The notes beneath the pieces are model-generated. The model saw nothing but the letters and a program-made list of their open reading frames with translations. It made no database searches and was not told the DNA's origin. From Actinomycetota bacterium (GTDB taxonomy: Bacteria; Actinomycetota; Acidimicrobiia; Acidimicrobiales; Microtrichaceae): a stretch of DNA of 35,856 nt. The position numbers were made by a program, and so were the translations under genes. The DNA is taken from assembly GCA_947473395.1 (NCBI GenBank), contig CANJEC010000003.1:1-35856 (forward strand), written 5' to 3'. Position 1 is the first letter of the stretch. Each line of letters begins with the position of its first letter. This document shows, piece by piece, positions 33,849 through 35,856 of the stretch.

Positions 33849-34867
33849 CTGTCTCGATCGACCCAGACATCTCGGTGCTCGTGGCCTGCACGCGTCCAGA
33901 ACTCATAGAAGGAATCCTTCATGCCCTGGTGAGCGAATCAGACTCAGTATCTTGCGAGCTCCTTGTCGGAGGATCTGTCGGCAACCTTTGTTTGAGCTCA
34001 ACCAAGGTGCCTGTCACGCTCATCGAGTCTGACCCGTCACAACTCAATCAAACAAGACAACTCCTCGTTGACCTGGCGCGCGGCCCGGTGCTCGCATTCC
34101 TTGATGATGATGCGTTGCCGCAGCCTGGCTGGTTACGAGCAGCTGCGAGTTTGCCGGCGCAGTCCACAGAGATCTGGACTGGTCCAGAGACTCCCACTCG
34201 AAGCACTCCCGGTGCACTGCTCGCAGCACAAGTTGCTGCGAGCATTCTGGCCGAAGGGTATTGGGGGCACATTGGAGTAGGTGATCGCCCGGTTCGTTGG
34301 TATGAGGTGCCATTTTGCAATCTGATCCTGCGCCGCGAACTCCTTGAGCAGGTGGGCATGCCAGATTCAGACATGGTGTGGGATCTAGACGACTTTGACT
34401 TCTGCCGCCGCGCAGCGGCTCAGGGTGCGAGTTTTAGGACTCGTCAGGATCTCAGTATCCGTCACGACCGCTACCCGGACCGGATCTCGGAATGGCTGAC
34501 GCGAAAGGTGCGTGAGCGTCACCGAACAGGATCAAAGCTGGTTCGCTACCCAGAGCTATATCTTCAAATTCCCAGTGTGGTCTTGGCTGCAACTCTGCCA
34601 TGGGTCGGTCTCGCTGCTCTAGCCACTACTGGGAAACGCAGGTGGCACCTAGCAAGCGCCTGTGGTGCGACGTACCTGCTGGTTGTTGCGAACGAAGCCC
34701 TTCATCACAAGCGTGGCAAACCCCAGGCTCTGCAATTCGGTGCAACGCTCGTGGCACTTCACCTCACCTCGACTGCAGCGCTACAGGTTGGTATCGCAAC
34801 GGGGCTTGCAGACAAGGCGCGTGGGCTTCCAGACAAAAATGCTCCAACCCGGTTGGCCCGCACCTGA
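33845..34867 (+). CDS. Glycosyltransferase family 2-like
   Basis: ISVLVACTRPELIEGILHAL; GPVLAFLDDDALPQPGWL; WDLDDFDFCRRAAAQGASF. ATG overlaps the upstream stop (ATGA). Confidence 0.85.
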   Translation: MTVSIDPDISVLVACTRPELIEGILHALVSESDSVSCELLVGGSVGNLCLSSTKVPVTLIESDPSQLNQTRQLLVDLARGPVLAFLDDDALPQPGWLRAAASLPAQSTEIWTGPETPTRSTPGALLAAQVAASILAEGYWGHIGVGDRPVRWYEVPFCNLILRRELLEQVGMPDSDMVWDLDDFDFCRRAAAQGASFRTRQDLSIRHDRYPDRISEWLTRKVRERHRTGSKLVRYPELYLQIPSVVLAATLPWVGLAALATTGKRRWHLASACGATYLLVVANEALHHKRGKPQALQFGATLVALHLTSTAALQVGIATGLADKARGLPDKNAPTRLART

Positions 34868-34881
34868 GGGCACCTGTGGTC

Positions 34882-35820
34882 TCAGTCAAGGACGTACTTG
34901 GCCCGCCGGATCTCGTCTGCCCGTTGCATGCGGCCATCGAACTCTTCCAAGCTGAGGTGTTGATTTGGATTCGGTCGGGTTCCCAAGAATTTCTGGCCCT
35001 CAGGACGCCCAAGCACCGAGTCCATATCGTCTTCCAGCCAGAAGCTGGTGCCGGCCTCCCAGAGGTCGAACTGAGTTGAGTCGTCAGCGTTTCGGATCCA
35101 CAGCACTGTCTGAGCGTCTTGTGGAACCATCTCAATTTGGAACGTGATCCGAGGATTCTCGGACAGGTTGTCGCTCGACCAATGCAGCAGGGAATCGTCA
35201 AAAATCAGCGCCTCACCGGCCGCAACATTTACAGGCTCGAGGTAGGTCTCAATGAGTTCAGTCTCAAAGTCATCAAAAAAACGGTCCGAGGTTGCTGCCG
35301 CGATATCTGGGAAAATCCTGTGGCCGCCGGGAACAACGCGAATTGTTCCGTTCTTGAAGCCGGTGTCTTGCAAGGGGGCCCACACAGTGAACGTGGGAAT
35401 GTCGATGTCCTCGATGGTCGGCCAGTTCTGGTGAATCTCAAAGCGCCCCGCACCCGACGGTTTCACATAGACGTTGCTTGTCAGGATTCGATAGCCCGGT
35501 AAAACCGCTTTGATCTGCTCACCCATTGCGTTGCGAACGAGTTGGTCGGACTCTTTCCTATATTCGCGATTCGGATCAAGAAAGGTGCAGTGGTAATCAC
35601 AACGGGGGTTTTCTAGATTCCGCGGGTCGAAGCCATCTGTGGGTGAGAGCTGAGCGAAGTTCTCACGAAGGCTGCTCATCTCCTCTACCGAGAGCAGCGG
35701 AACCTTGACGAATCCGTCTGCCCAGAACGCAACGTCAAGTTTCGGATCGTTGAAGATATTTGGCGGCTTGATCCGACCGTCCTCTTGGCGCTCAAATCCC
35801 TCGTAGACAGGTGTATTCAT
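34882..35820 (-). CDS. PhyH-like protein with HQN in place of canonical HxD
   Basis: EIHQNWPTIEDIDIPTFTVWAPLQDTGFKNGTIRVVPGGHRIF; FDDSLLHWSSDNLSENPRITFQ. ATG 35820 with ggag upstream. Confidence 0.83.
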   Translation of the reverse strand: MNTPVYEGFERQEDGRIKPPNIFNDPKLDVAFWADGFVKVPLLSVEEMSSLRENFAQLSPTDGFDPRNLENPRCDYHCTFLDPNREYRKESDQLVRNAMGEQIKAVLPGYRILTSNVYVKPSGAGRFEIHQNWPTIEDIDIPTFTVWAPLQDTGFKNGTIRVVPGGHRIFPDIAAATSDRFFDDFETELIETYLEPVNVAAGEALIFDDSLLHWSSDNLSENPRITFQIEMVPQDAQTVLWIRNADDSTQFDLWEAGTSFWLEDDMDSVLGRPEGQKFLGTRPNPNQHLSLEEFDGRMQRADEIRRAKYVLD

Positions 35821-35856
35821 CTCACTCCAGAAGTGGTTCTAGTTCGGGGGAATGTG

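Noticed and set aside
1-35856. CRISPR arrays, tRNA/rRNA genes, transposases, phage genes
   Set aside because: Looked for spaced direct repeats, transposase/integrase motifs and RNA genes by eye; none were recognisable.

Overview
This 35.9 kb window is densely coding and looks like one large biosynthesis and export locus, probably actinobacterial (TANNNT -10 boxes close to start codons, many GTG starts, ATGA-coupled genes). I support about 23 protein-coding genes, two of which are 55-56 aa ORFs missing from the supplied ORF track. Contents: two NodU/CmcH-type carbamoyltransferases; two tiny DUF5989/SxtK-like membrane proteins; two membrane-anchored SGNH/GDSL proteins whose N-termini resemble SxtJ; three radical SAM proteins (two 'twitch'-type paralogs with the auxiliary Cys motif N-terminal, one SPASM-type); six PhyH (phytanoyl-CoA dioxygenase)-like domains plus one further 2OG-Fe(II)-like protein; asparagine synthetase; a UbiA prenyltransferase fused to a GT8-like glycosyltransferase; a class I methyltransferase; a Wzm/Wzt-like ABC exporter; an NAD-dependent epimerase; two GT2 glycosyltransferases; a 973 aa polytopic membrane protein; and a secreted protein of unknown function. 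The main candidate for an undescribed system is a duplicated saxitoxin-like (sxtI/J/K/L-type) carbamoylation module set in a PhyH- and radical-SAM-rich exported glycan or lipid pathway. It includes a terpene-cyclase-like toroid (with a DADDTA motif) fused to PhyH. No tRNA, rRNA, CRISPR array or transposase was recognised. All functional calls come from reading motifs and have not been checked by any database search.
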